From: JAJYQH01 sp036261615 | GTDB taxonomy: Bacteria > Actinomycetota > Actinomycetes > Propionibacteriales > Propionibacteriaceae | Direction of reading: 5' to 3' | DNA: 64,000 bases | NCBI GenBank assembly: GCA_036261615.1 | Contig: DATAKK010000099.1 | Location: forward strand, 1 to 64,000 | Shown: positions 60,260 through 64,000 of the stretch, piece by piece | Layout: each line of letters begins with the position of its first letter | How positions within the stretch are numbered: position 1 is the first letter of the stretch | The notes under the pieces: generated by a model | What the model was told of the DNA's origin: nothing | What the model saw: the letters and a program-made list of their open reading frames with translations, nothing else | The model's database searches: none | Made by a program: the position numbers and the translations under genes

Positions 60260-60360
60260 TAGACTGTCACCTCGAATCGGTCGTCCAGGAGACAGCCGTC
60301 CCGGTGCCGCGCACCGGGCTGGTGGACGACCCTTACCCACCGATTGATGGAGACGAACAG
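60260..60360 (+). promoter_or_regulatory. Promoter and structured leader of alaS
   Basis: TAGACT (60260-60265) is the likely -10 box. The leader can fold: AATCGG (60275-60280) with CCGATT (60340-60345), TCGTCC (60281-60286) with GGACGA (60324-60329), and CCCGGT (60300-60305) with ACCGGG (60313-60318). The outer stem ends just before the ribosome site GGAGACG. No T-box signature is visible. Confidence 0.45.
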
Positions 60361-63011
<2,651 letters not shown>

Positions 63012-63015
<4 letters not shown>

Positions 63016-63554
63016 GCATGCGCGAGGGTGTACGGCTGGCGCTGGACTGGGGCTCGGCGCGGATCGGGGTCGCGGCCTGCGACCGCTCGGCGATCCTCGC
63101 CTTCCCCGTCACGACCCTCGCCGCCGGCCCTGCCGTCTGGGACGCCATCTCCGGGCTGGTCGACGAGTACGAACCGCTCGAGGTGCTCGTCGGGCTGCCC
63201 GTCGCACTGAGCGGCCGGGAGGAACTGGCCGCCCGCTCCGTGGGCGAGGTCGCCGACGAGCTCGCGGCCCGGCTGGCCCCGCTGCCCGTGCGCCTGGTCG
63301 ACGAGCGGATGTCCAGCGCGGCGGCGCACCGTAGTCTGGCCAGTGCCGGACGCCGTTCCCGGGAGCGGCGCTCGGTGATCGACCAGGCCGCGGCCGCCGC
63401 GATCCTCGAGACCGCGCTGGCCTACGAGCAGCGCACCGGGACACCCCCGGGACGCCTCGTCGAGGTTGCCGCCCCACCCTCCGGGGCTGCGGTAGCTTCT
63501 CCCGAGGAACCGCCCGTGCCGGGCCCGACCACCGATGTGAGGACGCCAGAGTGA
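63012..63554 (+). CDS. ruvX: RuvX/YqgF family nuclease
   Basis: This 180-residue protein is a YqgF/RuvX RNase H-fold protein linked to rRNA processing and, in some species, junction resolution. Motifs are LALDWGSARIGVAACD (about residues 9-24), LEVLVGLPVALSG and VRLVDERMSSAAAH. The C-terminal 30 residues are an Ala/Pro-rich tail. The GTG start overlaps alaS by 4 nt; ATG at 63018 is an alternative. It overlaps mltG by 4 nt, giving the usual alaS-ruvX-mltG order. Confidence 0.94.
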
Positions 63555-64000
63555 GCGGATTGTTCGTCGACAACGACGGTCGCTGGAGTTGGAAGAAGTT
63601 CGGCTACCACGCGCGGGCGACCTTCGCGGTCCTGCTGAGCCTCGGCATCCTCGTCGGCGGCGGGTGGATCGTCTACTCGAAGATCGACCAGATCTACATG
63701 AACTACCGCTACGCCGACGACTATCCGGGCCCGGGTGGCGCGTCCGTGGTCGTCACGATCCCGCAGGGCGTCACGGTCACCCAGATCGGGCAGGTGCTCG
63801 TGGACGCGGACGTCGTCAAGTCGGTGCGGGCCTTCACCAAGGCGGCGACCGACGCGGGCGACACGTCGAAGTTCCAGGCGGGGCAGTTCCGGCTGCGCAA
63901 GCAGATCCCCGCGGCGACCGCGGTGACGATGCTGCTGGACAAGGTCAACCGGGTCACCCGGCAGGTCACCGTCCCGCCGGGGCAGTGGGCGAGCACCACC
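63551..64000 (+). CDS. mltG: Endolytic transglycosylase MltG (3' end outside window)
   Basis: The open frame begins with GTG inside the ruvX stop and runs to the window end (150 residues). It has a cytoplasmic N-terminus, one membrane helix near residues 24-41 (FAVLLSLGILVGGGWIVY) and then the YceG/MltG external domain, visible in VVVTIPQGVTVTQIGQVL and FQAGQFRLRKQIPAAT. The catalytic region lies beyond the window. MltG cuts nascent peptidoglycan strands and helps end glycan elongation. Position after ruvX supports the call. Confidence 0.9.
   Translation, partial: MSGLFVDNDGRWSWKKFGYHARATFAVLLSLGILVGGGWIVYSKIDQIYMNYRYADDYPGPGGASVVVTIPQGVTVTQIGQVLVDADVVKSVRAFTKAATDAGDTSKFQAGQFRLRKQIPAATAVTMLLDKVNRVTRQVTVPPGQWASTT

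Noticed and set aside
60266..60360. A T-box in the alaS leader
   Set aside because: The T-box sequence and specifier/stem I features are not visible, and the leader is too short for a full T-box.

Overview
The window is very GC-rich, almost fully coding, with strong C/G third-position bias. It reads as the chromosome of a high-GC Gram-positive actinobacterium. Evidence: the hisI-trpE-(Trp-associated membrane protein)-(HGxxPAAW protein)-trpC-trpB-trpA-lgt order, a PriA-type HisA, the ruvC-ruvA-ruvB-yajC-secD-secF-apt-rel order, a TIGR03085 protein, a LexA box of actinobacterial type, and many TANNNT boxes lying 6-7 nt before start codons (leaderless promoters). A Propionibacteriales-like organism is plausible, but I cannot fix the genus. 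I see no rRNA or tRNA gene, insertion sequence, prophage or CRISPR array.

Layout. 1-5.8 kb: a partial ACT-domain gene, then gatC-gatA-gatB (tRNA-dependent amidotransferase), a TIGR03085 protein and an unrecognised protein. 5.8-13.2 kb: hisI plus the tryptophan block (trpE, trpC, trpB, trpA, two small membrane proteins), another membrane protein and lgt. 13.2-20.4 kb: a long, possibly regulatory leader, then gltB-gltD and a CHAD protein. 20.4-24 kb: a sugar-type ABC importer (lipoprotein plus two permeases, no ATPase). 24-29.8 kb: dnaE, a 4-TM protein, a YbaK-type deacylase and a DUF554 protein. 30-39.1 kb: hisD-hisC-hisB-hisH, priA, then an unusual run of a fatty acyl-CoA reductase/HAD fusion, a degenerate LarA-like protein and a short PlsC-like acyltransferase. 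39.3-47.7 kb: a tandem GNAT, a YebC regulator, ruvCAB behind a LexA box, yajC-secD-secF and apt. 47.7-48.1 kb: a 115-bp tandem repeat. 48.1-58.9 kb: rel, a DUF349 protein, an MBL-fold hydrolase, hisS, an inverted-repeat cluster, aspS, a phosphatase, a dienelactone hydrolase and rarA. 58.9-64 kb: a YihY protein, then alaS-ruvX-mltG (mltG runs off the end).

How the genes fit together. Most are housekeeping: amino-acid synthesis (Trp, His, Glu), translation (hisS, aspS, alaS, GatCAB), stringent response (rel), replication and recombination (dnaE, ruvCAB, rarA, ruvX), and envelope or secretion (lgt, secDF, yajC, mltG). AspRS carries the residues of the non-discriminating type, which matches the presence of GatCAB for indirect Asn-tRNA formation. 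PriA matches the absence of trpF from the trp block. The least explained parts are the reductase-HAD/LarA-like/acyltransferase set behind priA, the 115-bp tandem repeat, the inverted-repeat cluster after hisS, a 17-bp palindrome found three times in different reading frames, and the structured leaders of gltB and alaS.
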